A DNA stretch of 64,000 nucleotides from a bacterium (GCA_017744355.1 JAGIBK010000006.1:124001-188000), one strand, 5' to 3'. Shown: positions 33,619 to 43,315, numbered from the stretch's first letter. Translations and numbers: made by a program. Notes: generated by a model not told the origin, from the sequence alone.

Positions 33619-35487
33619 ATGATTCAATGGTTTCTGAGCCTCGGGGTGGCTGGCGCCTTGGCCTATCGCTGGTCAGGAGCCCTCCGGGCACCTTTCGTCA
33701 CCAAGCTGATCAGTCTGGCCTTCCTCTGGCTCGCCTTACCGCTTTGCGTGATGCAAGCGCTCGGCCTCGTCTCGCTCATCTCTCACCAACCCACGGTGAC
33801 GCTGGGTTGGACTGCCGTGATCCTGGGACTGTTTTTGGCGATCGATCTGACGGCCTTCAGGCAGCGCCGGATCGAATGGACCTTGCCCAAGCTCGCGCTC
33901 GGTGAGCTGGGGTTCTGGGGCTGGGGCATCCTCGTCTTGACGGCTGCAATCCTGATTGGGGCGGTGAGCTACGGGCTGACGCACCCGCCCTTCGGCTGGG
34001 ACAATCAGCACTACCATCTGCCTCGCGCCCTCAAGATCATGCAAACGCAGACGCTGACGGAATACTATCCGCCAGCGGACTATACCTTGCGCCATCTCGA
34101 AAACGCGCTCGGCTTCGCCACTTGCCACGCCTACCCGGGCAACTGGAGCCTGTACCTGTCGCTCCTCGCGGTGCCTCACCGAGAGTTCCTGTTCACGCTG
34201 GCCCAGTTCCCCTTCAGCTTACTGGGTGGCTTGATTGCCTATCGGCTGTCACGACGCCTGGGCGCCGATCGCGTACCGGCCTTGGCGGCCTTCGCCGTCG
34301 TGACCACCGCGCCGCTGACCCTGAGCCAAAGCGTGATTCCCTACTCGGACCTGTTCGTGGCAACGTTGCTGATGGGGAGCCTGCTCTTCCTCCTCGAGCG
34401 CCCGGCGGGGTGGGGCATGGTCGCGATGGCCGGCCTTTCCCTCGGGCTGTCGGTCGGCTCGAAGTCGACGAGCTTCATCTATGCCGTGTTGATCGGGGCG
34501 ATCGCGCTGGGATGCCTGCTCGCACACACCTGGCGCTCACCGCGCAAGTCGATCGGTCAACTCGCGCTCTTTACGCTGATGACCTTGCTGCCTTCAGCCT
34601 TCTGGTTCGGTCAGAACTGGTACCTGTACGGCTCGCCGGTCCTTCCCTTCCAGCTCAAGGTGTTCGGGGTGGTGCTCTTCCCCGGGCTTGATTCCACGCT
34701 GTTCGGCGCGGCGCAGGAGTGGGCCTACGTCACGCATCGGTCGGAATGGTGGACCTACCCTTGGACCGAAAAGTTCAACATCGAAAGCGGATACGGTTGG
34801 CTGTGGGCGACCCTGCTGCCCGCCGCGCTGCTCGGGATGCTCAAGGGGCTCCGCGCTCAAACCATCCCGCAACGTGCGCTCGTGACGGCCGTCTCGTTCT
34901 TCACGCTGGGGACGCTCGTGTTCTGGTGGAAGCTCACGCACCATGAGCCGCGCTACATGATGCAGGTGATAGCGCTCGTCGGTGTGCTTGCTGCTTACGC
35001 GGTGAGCGGCCTTGCTCGGCCGGCAAGCGTCTTGGTATCTGCGCTCATGACACTGGCCTTGCTCGGAAACGGCGTGCTCGCCTGGGGCTATCTCAGCGAT
35101 CGCCATGTGCCGGGTTACTCCCGGAACGCTTACATCGGCTCGATAAGCCAGACCCCCGGCGCAATCTTCGACGTCCTGGACGCCCAGCCACCTACCCGTG
35201 TCTTCAACGAGCGTCGTGTCGTTTCACCGGCCACGGTGGCCAACTACGGCCTGTACGGCTCCAAGTTCCAGCATGAGCTCATCGACGACCAGAACCTGGT
35301 GTCGACCGACGTCACCGCCTTTCATCGCAACCTGGTGGCCAACAAGGTCACCCTGTATTTCGTCATCGTGCCGCAGGGGGACGCCTACCTGTCAGCCTTC
35401 ACGCCTGAAAAGGGGTTTGAAAAGCTGATCGCGACCGACCAGGGCGGCCTCACACAGGCCTTGTTCCGCGTTCGAGCGACGTTGTAG
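33619..35487 (+). CDS. GT-C-type membrane glycosyltransferase (PMT/ArnT-like topology)
   Basis: A 622-residue protein with about 11 hydrophobic segments and a soluble C-terminal domain of about 110 residues. After TM2-3 a first extracytoplasmic loop holds HPPFGWDNQHYHLPRALKIM with an Asp in the position of the GT-C catalytic DxD/ExD. Such enzymes transfer a sugar from a polyprenyl phosphate donor at the outer face of the inner membrane. The donor may be made by the DPMS-like GT2 encoded just downstream. Exact family uncertain. Confidence 0.65.
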   Translation: MIQWFLSLGVAGALAYRWSGALRAPFVTKLISLAFLWLALPLCVMQALGLVSLISHQPTVTLGWTAVILGLFLAIDLTAFRQRRIEWTLPKLALGELGFWGWGILVLTAAILIGAVSYGLTHPPFGWDNQHYHLPRALKIMQTQTLTEYYPPADYTLRHLENALGFATCHAYPGNWSLYLSLLAVPHREFLFTLAQFPFSLLGGLIAYRLSRRLGADRVPALAAFAVVTTAPLTLSQSVIPYSDLFVATLLMGSLLFLLERPAGWGMVAMAGLSLGLSVGSKSTSFIYAVLIGAIALGCLLAHTWRSPRKSIGQLALFTLMTLLPSAFWFGQNWYLYGSPVLPFQLKVFGVVLFPGLDSTLFGAAQEWAYVTHRSEWWTYPWTEKFNIESGYGWLWATLLPAALLGMLKGLRAQTIPQRALVTAVSFFTLGTLVFWWKLTHHEPRYMMQVIALVGVLAAYAVSGLARPASVLVSALMTLALLGNGVLAWGYLSDRHVPGYSRNAYIGSISQTPGAIFDVLDAQPPTRVFNERRVVSPATVANYGLYGSKFQHELIDDQNLVSTDVTAFHRNLVANKVTLYFVIVPQGDAYLSAFTPEKGFEKLIATDQGGLTQALFRVRATL

Positions 35488-35496
35488 CCCTGGCTG

Positions 35497-35505
35497 TGCT
35501 ATGAT
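35497..35505 (+). promoter_or_regulatory. Extended -10 promoter before the GT2-UPF0104-FAD operon
   Basis: TGCTATGAT (TGn plus TATGAT) 45 bp before ATG 35550. No good -35 hexamer at 17 bp, as is common for extended -10 promoters. Confidence 0.4.
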
Positions 35506-35549
35506 GCTGCCATCCCTTGCCCTCAAGCTTTAGGACAGATAGATTCAAG

Positions 35550-36551
35550 ATGAGCGTTCAAGCCACCCTGCGCCCGGTTGTATCGGTCATTATCCCCATC
35601 TTCAACGAAGAGGAAATTATCGCCGAGTTGTACCGGCGCATGACGGTCGTCATGGAGGGCATGGCCGAGCCTTATGAGCTCGTGCTCGTCAACGACGGTA
35701 GCCGTGACACCTCCCTGCAGAAGATGCAGGAGCTGGCAGCCAAGGACCAGCGCCTCAAGATCGTCGATTTCTCCCGGAACTTCGGCCATCAGGTCGCCAT
35801 CACCGCCGGCATGGACCACGCCTCGGGCGAGGCCATCGTGATCATCGACGCCGACCTGCAGGACCCGCCCGAGGTGATTCCCCGGCTGGTCGAAAGGTGG
35901 CGCGAGGGCTACGACGTCGTCTACGCCGTACGCGCCAAGCGTCACGGCGACACGTTCTTCAAGCGCGTCACCGCTGCGGGTTTCTATCGCATCCTGCATC
36001 GGATCACGTCGGTCGATATCCCGGTCGACACGGGCGACTTCCGCCTCATGAGCCGCCGGGCGGTCGATGCCCTCAAGCAGGTTCGCGAGCGTCACCGCTT
36101 CATCCGCGGCCTCGTCAGCTGGATCGGCTTCAAGCAGATCGGGGTCGAGTTCGTCCGCGAGGAGCGCTTCGCCGGGGAGACCAAGTACCCCCTCAAGAAG
36201 ATGCTGAAGTTCGCCTTCGACGGCATCACCAGCTTCTCGTTCCTGCCTCTCCAGCTCGCCACCTACCTGGGCTTCTTCGCCTCGCTGCTGGCGTTCCTCG
36301 GCATCTTCGCGGTGGTGGGCCTGAAGCTCTTCACGTCCCTGCCCCTGCCCGGCTGGGCCTCCTTGATGGTCTGCACGCTGCTGCTGGGCGGCGTCCAGCT
36401 CATCACCCTGGGCATCATCGGGGAATACATCGGCCGCATCTACGATGAGGTCAAGCAGCGCCCCCTCTACTTCACCAAGGATCTGGTCAACTTCGAGCTG
36501 GCCGATCGAATCGCCCCCACAGAGACGAACCACCTTGAAACTTCTCGTTAG
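35550..36551 (+). CDS. GtrB/ArnC-like polyprenyl-phosphate glycosyltransferase (copy 1)
   Basis: A 333-residue enzyme. GT-A domain with VVSVIIPIFNEEEIIAEL, VLVNDGSRDTS, RNFGHQVAITAGMDHASG and the DADLQDPPEVIPRL DxD motif, followed by two C-terminal TM helices (about 235-305) and GEYIGRIYDEVKQRPLY. This is the GtrB/DPMS type that charges undecaprenyl phosphate with a sugar at the cytosolic face. It is a paralogue of 38881-39825, with a 106-bp stretch of perfect DNA identity. ATG 35550 fits the family N-terminus. The next gene overlaps by 17 bp. Confidence 0.9.
   Translation: MSVQATLRPVVSVIIPIFNEEEIIAELYRRMTVVMEGMAEPYELVLVNDGSRDTSLQKMQELAAKDQRLKIVDFSRNFGHQVAITAGMDHASGEAIVIIDADLQDPPEVIPRLVERWREGYDVVYAVRAKRHGDTFFKRVTAAGFYRILHRITSVDIPVDTGDFRLMSRRAVDALKQVRERHRFIRGLVSWIGFKQIGVEFVREERFAGETKYPLKKMLKFAFDGITSFSFLPLQLATYLGFFASLLAFLGIFAVVGLKLFTSLPLPGWASLMVCTLLLGGVQLITLGIIGEYIGRIYDEVKQRPLYFTKDLVNFELADRIAPTETNHLETSR
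36139..36244 (+). repeat. 106-bp perfect repeat, copy 1 (inside GT2)
   Basis: Identical base for base to 39446-39551, including synonymous third positions, in otherwise diverged paralogues (flanking codons differ). It encodes the VGVEFVREERFAGETKYPLK segment onwards. Points to recent recombination between the two genes. Confidence 0.9.
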
Positions 36552-37509
36552 CCTTGCCATCAGCGCCCTCTTCCTGTATCTGACCCTGCGCGGGCTGGAT
36601 CTCGGCGCCATCGGGCACTCCTTGAGCCTCGTGAACCTGTGGCTCTTGGTGCCCGCGATCCTGGTGCACCTGTCCTCGTTCTGGATTCGCAGCCTCCGCT
36701 GGAGCGCGATGCTCTCGCCGCTGAAGCCGCTGCGCCCCGCGGCGGTGTTCCCGGCCCTGGCCATCAGCTACCTGGCGAACAATACCCTCCCCATGCGGGC
36801 CGGCGAATTCGTCCGGGCCTATCTGCTCGGCAAGAACGAGAACATCAGCAAGACCGCCTCTTTCTCGACGATCCTGCTGGAGCGGATTTTCGACGGCTTG
36901 ACGCTGCTGCTCTTCCTCGGGGTGGTCTCGCTGCTGGTGCCGCTTCCCGCCTGGGTCCAGCAGGTCGGCATCTTCGCCGGAAGCGCGTTCGTCGGCGTGA
37001 CCCTCCTGATGATCGGCCTGGTCTTCTTCCGCGAGACGACCCTCTCGCTCGTTCGCTGGTGCCTGCGTCCGCTCCCCCAGAAGATTGCTGACAAGGTCGA
37101 AGGCCTTCTCGGGAGCTTCGTCTCGGGCCTGGACGTCCTCCAAGACGCCCGCGCCCTGCTCCAGGTGGCCGCATGGTCCCTGGTCATCTGGGGCCTCGAA
37201 GCCGCCGCCCTCGCCATCACCGCGCATGCCTGCGGCCTGACGCTGCCCATGCTGGGGGCGACCTTCGCCCTCGTCATCATCAACCTCGGGACCATGATCC
37301 CCTCCTCGCCGGGCTACGTCGGGACCTTCGAGTTCTTCTGCGTGAAGAGCCTCTCCCTCTTCCAGATCCTGGAAGCGCCCGCGATGGGCTTTGCGCTGGT
37401 GTTGCACGTGATCCAGTTCGTTCCCATCACCCTGGTGGGCCTGGCTTGCCTGGTGCGCCAGCCGGTTTCCCTGCGGGGCCTGACGACACAGAAAGGAAGC
37501 ATCGGGTGA
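36535..37509 (+). CDS. UPF0104/LPG-synthase TM-domain flippase-like protein
   Basis: A 324-residue membrane protein with about eight hydrophobic segments. Signatures: SLRWSAMLSPL, YLANNTLPMRAGEFVRAYLL, TILLERIFDGLTLLLFL and PSSPGYVGTFEFF, the lysylphosphatidylglycerol synthase TM-region family (UPF0104, AglD-like). Members without the synthase domain are often linked to GT2 genes and thought to move or shield lipid-linked sugars. Start TTG 36535 gives the family N-terminus (LKLLVSLAISALFLYLTLRG). It overlaps GT2 copy 1 by 17 bp and the FAD gene by 4 bp. Confidence 0.8.
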   Translation: MKLLVSLAISALFLYLTLRGLDLGAIGHSLSLVNLWLLVPAILVHLSSFWIRSLRWSAMLSPLKPLRPAAVFPALAISYLANNTLPMRAGEFVRAYLLGKNENISKTASFSTILLERIFDGLTLLLFLGVVSLLVPLPAWVQQVGIFAGSAFVGVTLLMIGLVFFRETTLSLVRWCLRPLPQKIADKVEGLLGSFVSGLDVLQDARALLQVAAWSLVIWGLEAAALAITAHACGLTLPMLGATFALVIINLGTMIPSSPGYVGTFEFFCVKSLSLFQILEAPAMGFALVLHVIQFVPITLVGLACLVRQPVSLRGLTTQKGSIG

Positions 37510-38861
37510 AGATCGCGATCATCGGAGCGGGGCTGACCGGCCTGTCTGCCGCCTATCAGCTTGCCGGCTCCGAACACGAGGTGGTCCTTTTCGAGAAGGC
37601 CCCCGAGGTCGGGGGTCTTGCGCGCGGCTTCTCGCTCGAAGGCGAGCCCCTCGAGCGCTACTACCACCACATCTTCACCCACGACAGCACCCTGCGCGAC
37701 TACGCGCGGGAGCTGGGCGTCGAGGATGCGCTCGAATGGCTCCCCAGCCGGATGGGCACCTTCATCGAGGGCCGCACGCTGCCCTTCATGGGCCCCAAGG
37801 ACCTGCTCACCTTCCCGCACATCAGCCTGTTCGAGCGCATCCGCTTCGGGCTCGCGACCCTCTACGCACGCCAGCTCAAGCGGTACGAACCCCTCGAGCA
37901 GGAAACCGCGGCCGAGTGGTTGCCCCGCGTCTTCGGAAAAGCCGGCTACCAGAAGATCTGGGAGCCCCTGCTGCGCAAGAAGTTCGAGGCCTTCACCCCG
38001 GAGGTGGCGGCCGTCTGGATGTGGGGCAAGATCGCCCTGCGCGGCTCGTCGCGTGAGAAGGGGAAGGAAAAGGAGCTGCTCGGCTACATGCGCGGCAGCT
38101 TCCAGAAGTTCCACGAGGCGCTCGCCGAGGCGTGCCGCGCCCGTGGGGTAGCCATCCACCTCAACGCCGACGTGCGCAAGCTGGAGCGGGAGCAGGGCCA
38201 GTGGACCCTCCAGGTCGGCGAGCGCCGCGAGACCGGCTTCGATCAAGTGCTCGTCACGCTCCCGCCCAAGCCCATGCGCGCGCTCGTGGGCCAGGCCCTC
38301 GACGCCGATGAACAGCGACGCCTGGAGGCCATGAAGTTCCAGGGCGCCATGGTCGCGGTCCTGAAGCTGGATCGGCGCCTCACCGACTTCTACTGGATCA
38401 ACGTCAACGACTATCAGGTTCCCTTCGGCGGGCTGATCGAGCACACGAACCTCATCCCGAAGGAGCGCTACGGCGGCTATCACGTCGTCTACCTCTCGCG
38501 CTACGTCTCGTCCGAAGACCCGTTCTTCCAGGAGAGCGACGAGAGCGTGCTCCAGCGCTTCTACGCAGAACTCCCGAAGTTCAACCCCGCCTTCTCGCCG
38601 GAGTGGGTGAAGGAGTCCTGGCTCTTCCGCGACGCCTACGCCCAGCCCGTCATCCCGTGCAACTACCGCGAGCAGATGCCCCCGATGGTGACGTCCGCGG
38701 AGGGGCTGTTCTTGGCCAACATGAACCACATCTATCCCGAAGATCGCGGCATGAACTACGCGCTCGCCCTCGGCAAGCAAGCGAGCCAGGCCATGCTGCA
38801 GCGGCGCACCGAGCAGCGCGTGATCAAGCCTGAGCTGACCGGGGCCGAACAAGCGCGCTAA
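37506..38861 (+). CDS. FAD-dependent oxidoreductase, amine-oxidase/UDP-galactopyranose-mutase-like
   Basis: A 451-residue flavoprotein. The N-terminal dinucleotide fold is intact (KIAIIGAGLTGLSAAYQLAG, then EKAPEVGGLARG), as is the C-terminal FAD segment GLFLANMNHIYPEDRGMNYA. The family covers protoporphyrinogen oxidase-, phytoene desaturase- and mutase-like enzymes. Its place between two GtrB-like genes and a flippase-like gene suggests action on a sugar or lipid carrier, as seen in other glycan clusters; the reaction is unknown. GTG 37506 overlaps the upstream TGA. Confidence 0.8.
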   Translation: MKIAIIGAGLTGLSAAYQLAGSEHEVVLFEKAPEVGGLARGFSLEGEPLERYYHHIFTHDSTLRDYARELGVEDALEWLPSRMGTFIEGRTLPFMGPKDLLTFPHISLFERIRFGLATLYARQLKRYEPLEQETAAEWLPRVFGKAGYQKIWEPLLRKKFEAFTPEVAAVWMWGKIALRGSSREKGKEKELLGYMRGSFQKFHEALAEACRARGVAIHLNADVRKLEREQGQWTLQVGERRETGFDQVLVTLPPKPMRALVGQALDADEQRRLEAMKFQGAMVAVLKLDRRLTDFYWINVNDYQVPFGGLIEHTNLIPKERYGGYHVVYLSRYVSSEDPFFQESDESVLQRFYAELPKFNPAFSPEWVKESWLFRDAYAQPVIPCNYREQMPPMVTSAEGLFLANMNHIYPEDRGMNYALALGKQASQAMLQRRTEQRVIKPELTGAEQAR

Positions 38862-38880
38862 GCCCAGAAAGGCCTTCGCC

Positions 38881-39825
38881 GTGCTCATTTCGATCGTCGT
38901 TCCCATCTACAACGAGGAAGCGATCATCCTCGAGCTGCACCGCCGGCTCACGGCCGTGATGCAGGGCATGCCGGACGATTACGAGCTGGTGTTCGTCAAC
39001 GATGGAAGCCGCGATGGCTCGCGGCAGCTGCTGAAGGGGGTCGTGAGCAGCGACCCCCGTTCGCGCTTGATCGACCTTTCCCGGAACTTCGGCCACCAGA
39101 TCGCCATCACGGCCGGTCTCGACCACGCCCGCGGCGATGCCGTCGTCATCATCGACGCCGACCTGCAGGATCCGCCCGAGGTGATCCCCCGCCTGGTCGA
39201 GAAGTGGCGCGAGGGCTTCGACGTCGTCTACGCCGTGCGGGCCAAGCGCCAGGGCGAGAGCTTGTTCAAGCGCGTCACGGCGGCAGGCTTCTACCGGCTC
39301 ATCGCGCGCATCACCAACGTGGAGATCCCGATCGACACCGGCGATTTCCGCCTCATGAACCGCCGGGCCGTCGAGAGCCTCAAGCGCGTGCGCGAGAAGA
39401 ATCGTTTCGTGCGGGGGCTCGTCGCCTGGATTGGCTTCAGGCAGGTCGGGGTCGAGTTCGTCCGCGAGGAGCGCTTCGCCGGGGAGACCAAGTACCCCCT
39501 CAAGAAGATGCTGAAGTTCGCCTTCGACGGCATCACCAGCTTCTCGTTCCTCCCCCTCCAGCTCGCCACCTACCTGGGCTTCCTGGTCTCGGGCGTCAGC
39601 TTCCTCGGCATCCTTTACGTGATCTACCTGCGCGTCTTCGCCCATGCGACCATCGTCGGCTGGGCCTCGCTCATGGCGGTGCTGCTCTTCCTCGGGGGGG
39701 TGCAGCTCATCACCATCGGCATCATCGGCGAGTACATCGGCCGTATCTACGAAGAGGTCAGAGGCCGTCCCCTCTACCTCACCCAGGAGGTCCTGGGGTT
39801 CGACGAAAGGGACGAAGGGGCTTAA
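38881..39825 (+). CDS. GtrB/ArnC-like polyprenyl-phosphate glycosyltransferase (copy 2)
   Basis: A 314-residue paralogue of the copy-1 enzyme: SIVVPIYNEEAIILELHRRL, VNDGSRDGSRQL, RNFGHQIAITAGLDHARG, DADLQDPPEVIPRLVEKW and two C-terminal TM helices. It begins with GTG 38881 and lacks the 10-residue N-terminal extension of copy 1. The convergent gtrA gene overlaps its stop by 4 bp (TTAA). It probably charges the carrier lipid with a sugar, perhaps a different one. Confidence 0.88.
   Translation: MLISIVVPIYNEEAIILELHRRLTAVMQGMPDDYELVFVNDGSRDGSRQLLKGVVSSDPRSRLIDLSRNFGHQIAITAGLDHARGDAVVIIDADLQDPPEVIPRLVEKWREGFDVVYAVRAKRQGESLFKRVTAAGFYRLIARITNVEIPIDTGDFRLMNRRAVESLKRVREKNRFVRGLVAWIGFRQVGVEFVREERFAGETKYPLKKMLKFAFDGITSFSFLPLQLATYLGFLVSGVSFLGILYVIYLRVFAHATIVGWASLMAVLLFLGGVQLITIGIIGEYIGRIYEEVRGRPLYLTQEVLGFDERDEGA
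39446..39551 (+). repeat. 106-bp perfect repeat, copy 2 (inside GT2)
   Basis: Identical to 36139-36244; just outside it the two genes differ at synonymous and nonsynonymous sites. Same meaning as copy 1. Confidence 0.9.
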
Positions 39826-40268
39826 GGCTTGATGGGGCGGGTCCGGAAGACCAGCTTCTCGTACAGGAAGTAATTGACCACTGCCCCCAGGGCGATCCCG
39901 AGCGAAGCGTTGAACAGGTAGTGCATCCCCGCCCGACGCAGCACGGTGAAAAGCACCAGCCGTCCTAACGATGTGACGAAGGCGGCCCCGTGGAAGCGGA
40001 TCAATTGCGGCCAGATCGCCCCCTCGCGTTCGGCCCCCTTCCAGACCCAGAAGCGGCACAGGGCGAACTGGAAGAGGATGCTCAGCTCCAGCGCGACCAA
40101 GTAGGCCGCGTCCTCTCGCCATCCCCCGCGCAAGCCGCACCAGCCGATCAAGACGTGCAAGAGCGCGAGATTGAAGACGGCCGAAGTGCCCCCCGACGCG
40201 ATGAAGCGGGCAATCTTGGCCAACAAGGGGCTCTTCGAAATTATCGAGCGCTCGCTTGATTCGATCAT
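39822..40268 (-). CDS. gtrA: GtrA-family membrane protein
   Basis: A 148-residue protein with four hydrophobic segments: ARFIASGGTSAVFNLALLHV (the GtrA N-terminal signature), AAYLVALELSILFQFALCRF with W-V-W, a third near AAFVTSLGRLVLFTVL and SLGIALGAVVNYFLYEKLVF. GtrA proteins help move undecaprenyl-phosphate sugars to the periplasm or anchor the pathway. Next to two GtrB-like enzymes this makes a classic GtrA-GtrB pairing, though transcribed convergently. ATG 40268 preferred over 40385: the extra 39 residues are not GtrA-like. Confidence 0.85.
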   Translation of the reverse strand: MIESSERSIISKSPLLAKIARFIASGGTSAVFNLALLHVLIGWCGLRGGWREDAAYLVALELSILFQFALCRFWVWKGAEREGAIWPQLIRFHGAAFVTSLGRLVLFTVLRRAGMHYLFNASLGIALGAVVNYFLYEKLVFRTRPIKP

Positions 40269-40383
40269 GCTCCAGTCTAGCGTGCGGCCCGATCTCTCGA
40301 CAAGGCGCAAATCGGGACGGCATACCCATGATGAAGGGGATACCTTATAATAAGACGAGTTTGCCAGCTCAAAGAGGAACCCC

Positions 40384-41139
40384 ATGCGCCTTTCCGTCGT
40401 TATCCCCGTCTACAACGAAATGAGAACGCTCGCCGAGATCCTACGACGGGTCGAAGCGGTCCCCATCGCCAAGGAAATCATCCTGGTCGACGACGGATCC
40501 AAAGACGGCTCGCGCGATTTCCTCGACACGCTGCGGGGCAAGCCTGGTTACGTCATCGTCTTCCAGCCCCAGAACATGGGCAAGGGCGCGGCCCTACGCG
40601 AGGGCTTCCGCCACGCGACCGGTGATGCGGTCATCGTGCAGGACGCGGACCTCGAGTACGACCCGGCCGAGTACCCCGTCCTCATGCAGCCCATCCTCGA
40701 GAACAAGGCCGACGTGGTCTACGGCTCGCGCTTCGCGGGCGGCCCTCACCGGGTGCTCTACTACTGGCACTCGGTGGGTAACAAGTGCCTGACCATGGTC
40801 TCCAACATGCTCACGAACATCAACCTCACGGACATGGAGACCTGCTACAAGCTCTTCCGACGCGAGGTGATCCAGAGCATGCCGCTCGAATCCAACCGCT
40901 TCGGCTTCGAGCCAGAAATTACCGTCAAGATCGCCAAGGCTGGGTACCGTATTTTCGAGGTCCCCATCAGCTACAATGGTCGCACCTACGAGGAAGGCAA
41001 GCATATCGGCCTCAAGGACGCCTTCGAGGCCATGTGGGTGTTGCTCAAGTACCGCTTTCTCGACCGCACCCCCATCCGCAAGGTTGAACTGAGTGCCATC
41101 GTTCCGGCCAACCGGCCTGAAACCCTTGAACGGCGCTAA
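40384..41139 (+). CDS. Glycosyltransferase family 2, DPM1-like
   Basis: A 251-residue soluble enzyme: [63 protein letters not shown] (DxD), YGSRFAGG and [15 protein letters not shown], as in short dolichyl-phosphate-mannose-synthase-like enzymes without C-terminal TM helices. It likely makes a polyprenyl-phosphate sugar. AAAGAGGAA precedes ATG; TATAAT (40346-40351) lies 33 bp upstream. Confidence 0.85.
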   Translation: MRLSVVIPVYNEMRTLAEILRRVEAVPIAKEIILVDDGSKDGSRDFLDTLRGKPGYVIVFQPQNMGKGAALREGFRHATGDAVIVQDADLEYDPAEYPVLMQPILENKADVVYGSRFAGGPHRVLYYWHSVGNKCLTMVSNMLTNINLTDMETCYKLFRREVIQSMPLESNRFGFEPEITVKIAKAGYRIFEVPISYNGRTYEEGKHIGLKDAFEAMWVLLKYRFLDRTPIRKVELSAIVPANRPETLERR

Positions 41140-41220
41140 ATTCGGGATTCCGGGTAAGGTGAGTCATCCGTTCCCGTCACACCGGGCGGCTCCCCAAGCC
41201 GATCAACAGAGGGAAGTCGA

Positions 41221-42288
41221 ATGAAAGGTTTGATCTTGAGCGGCGGCAAGGGCACGCGCCTGCGCCCTATCACCCACACGGCGGCCAAGCAACTGGTGCC
41301 GGTGGCCAACAAACCCATTCTCTTCTACGCCATCGAGGCCATGAAAGCGGCCAAGATCGAGGACATCGGGATCATCATCGGTGAGACCGGAGCCGAGGTC
41401 CGTGCGGCGGTGGGCGACGGCTCCCGCTGGGGCGTCAAGATCACCTACATCCCCCAGGAAGCCCCCCTGGGCCTCGCGCACGCCGTCAAGATCTCCGAGG
41501 AGTTCATGGCGGGCGAGCCTTTCGTCATGTACCTGGGCGACAACCTCATCCGCGGCGGCATCACGAGCTTCGTCGACGAGTTCAAGACCAAGCGGCCCGA
41601 CGCCCAGATCCTGCTCGCCAAGGTGCCCAACCCCAACCAGTTCGGCGTGGCCGTGCTCAACGAGCACGGGGCGGTGATCAGCCTCGAAGAGAAGCCCAAG
41701 GTTCCCAAGACCGACCTCGCGCTCGTGGGCGTCTACCTCTTCTCGCCCAAGATCTTCCCGGCGGTCAACGCCATCCAGCCCTCGGCCCGCGGCGAGCTCG
41801 AGATCACCGACGCCATCCAGTACCTGATCGACCACGACATGCAGGTGCTGCCCCACGTGATCTCGGGCTGGTGGAAGGACACGGGCAAGCTGCTGGACAT
41901 GCTCGAGGCCAACCGCATCATGCTCGACGACCTCAAGTCCGACGTGCAGGGCGAGCTGGTAGGCAACTGCCAGATCCAGGGCCGTGTCGTGATCGCCCCA
42001 GGCGCCCGCCTCGAGAACTGCGTGGTGCGCGGGCCCGCCATCATCGGCGAAGGCTGCAGGCTCACCAACACCTTCGTGGGCCCCTACACCTCCATCGACG
42101 AGAACGTGACCATCACCAACGCCGAGATCGAGCACTCCATCATCCTCTCGGGCAGCTCGATCCTCGACATCAACGGCCGGATCGTCGACTCCCTGCTCGG
42201 CAAGAACGTCGAGGTCACCCGCGGCGAGCTCAAGCCCAAGGCCTATCGCCTGATGGTCGGCGACAACAGCCAGTTCAGCATCGTCTAA
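41221..42288 (+). CDS. rmlA: Glucose-1-phosphate thymidylyltransferase, long form (RmlA-like)
   Basis: A 355-residue nucleotidyltransferase. [20 protein letters not shown] is the signature, GDNLIRGG and [19 protein letters not shown] follow, and residues after about 240 form a left-handed beta-helix tail ([20 protein letters not shown]). The long form with this tail is common in actinomycete, archaeal and cyanobacterial relatives and differs from the short enterobacterial RmlA. It makes dTDP-glucose for RmlB next door. GAGGGAAG precedes ATG. Confidence 0.88.
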   Translation: MKGLILSGGKGTRLRPITHTAAKQLVPVANKPILFYAIEAMKAAKIEDIGIIIGETGAEVRAAVGDGSRWGVKITYIPQEAPLGLAHAVKISEEFMAGEPFVMYLGDNLIRGGITSFVDEFKTKRPDAQILLAKVPNPNQFGVAVLNEHGAVISLEEKPKVPKTDLALVGVYLFSPKIFPAVNAIQPSARGELEITDAIQYLIDHDMQVLPHVISGWWKDTGKLLDMLEANRIMLDDLKSDVQGELVGNCQIQGRVVIAPGARLENCVVRGPAIIGEGCRLTNTFVGPYTSIDENVTITNAEIEHSIILSGSSILDINGRIVDSLLGKNVEVTRGELKPKAYRLMVGDNSQFSIV

Positions 42289-42307
42289 GGGAAGGAAGAG
42301 ACCTCGC

Positions 42308-43315
42308 ATGAAGATCCTCCTCACCGGCGGCGCTGGCTTCATCGGAAGCAACCTGGTCCGCCACCTGCTGACCGCGCACCCGACCTATTCCATCGTCAAC
42401 CTGGACGCGCTGACCTACGCGGGCTGCCTCGAAAGCCTCGCGGACGTCAGCGCCGACCCGCGCTACACCTTCGTCCACGGCGACATCTGCGACGCGGCCC
42501 TCGTGGACGAGGTCATGCAGGGGGTGGATGCGGTCATGCACCTGGCCGCCGAGTCCCACGTGGACCGCTCGATCACCGAGCCGGCCGCCTTCGTGCGCAC
42601 CAATGTGCTGGGCACCCAGGTCCTCCTGGATGCCGCCAAGCGCCATCATGTCGAGCGCTTCCTGCACGTCAGCACCGACGAGGTCTACGGCAGCCTGGGG
42701 CCCACCGGCCTCTTCACCGAAGAGACGCCTTACGCCCCCAACAGCCCCTATTCGGCCTCCAAGGCAGGCTCGGACCTGCTCGCGCGCGCCTACCACGAGA
42801 CCTTCGGCTTCCCGGTCCTCATCACCCACTGCTCCAACAACTACGGCCCGTACCACTTCCCCGAGAAGCTCATCCCGCTCTTCATCACGAACCTGATGGA
42901 CGACCAGCCGGTGCCGGTGTACGGGGACGGCCTCAACGTGCGCGACTGGCTGCACGTCGAGGACCACTGCCGCGCGCTCGACCGCGTCCTGCACGCGGGG
43001 ACGCCCGGCCAGGTCTACAACATCGGCGGCCACAACGAGAAGACCAACATGGCGATCACCCGCGAGATTCTCGAGCGGCTGGGCAAGCCCGAAAGCCTGA
43101 TCCGCTACGTCCAGGACCGCCCCGGCCACGACAAGCGCTACGCGATCGATGCATCCAAAATCGAGCGCGAGCTGGGCTGGGTGCCCTCGTACACCTTCGA
43201 GACGGGCATCGACCAGACCATCGCCTGGTATCTGGCCAACGAGGCGTGGTGGCGCCCCCTCAAGCAGCGGGGCCTGGATGCGGCCCGGACCAAAGCCAAC
43301 CAGATCGTTCAATAA
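42308..43315 (+). CDS. rmlB: dTDP-glucose 4,6-dehydratase RmlB
   Basis: A 335-residue extended [19 protein letters not shown] is the cofactor loop, [20 protein letters not shown] and [16 protein letters not shown] (YxxxK) follow, then NCSNNYGP equivalent [18 protein letters not shown]. It converts dTDP-glucose to dTDP-4-keto-6-deoxyglucose. All catalytic residues are present. It lies 19 bp after rmlA and 18 bp before ugd, in the operon running to uxs. Confidence 0.95.
   Translation: MKILLTGGAGFIGSNLVRHLLTAHPTYSIVNLDALTYAGCLESLADVSADPRYTFVHGDICDAALVDEVMQGVDAVMHLAAESHVDRSITEPAAFVRTNVLGTQVLLDAAKRHHVERFLHVSTDEVYGSLGPTGLFTEETPYAPNSPYSASKAGSDLLARAYHETFGFPVLITHCSNNYGPYHFPEKLIPLFITNLMDDQPVPVYGDGLNVRDWLHVEDHCRALDRVLHAGTPGQVYNIGGHNEKTNMAITREILERLGKPESLIRYVQDRPGHDKRYAIDASKIERELGWVPSYTFETGIDQTIAWYLANEAWWRPLKQRGLDAARTKANQIVQ

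Noticed and set aside
40346..40351. TATAAT as a complete promoter for the 40384 glycosyltransferase
   Set aside because: The -10 is perfect but no acceptable -35 is found at 16-18 bp, so it is mentioned with the gene but not listed as a promoter.
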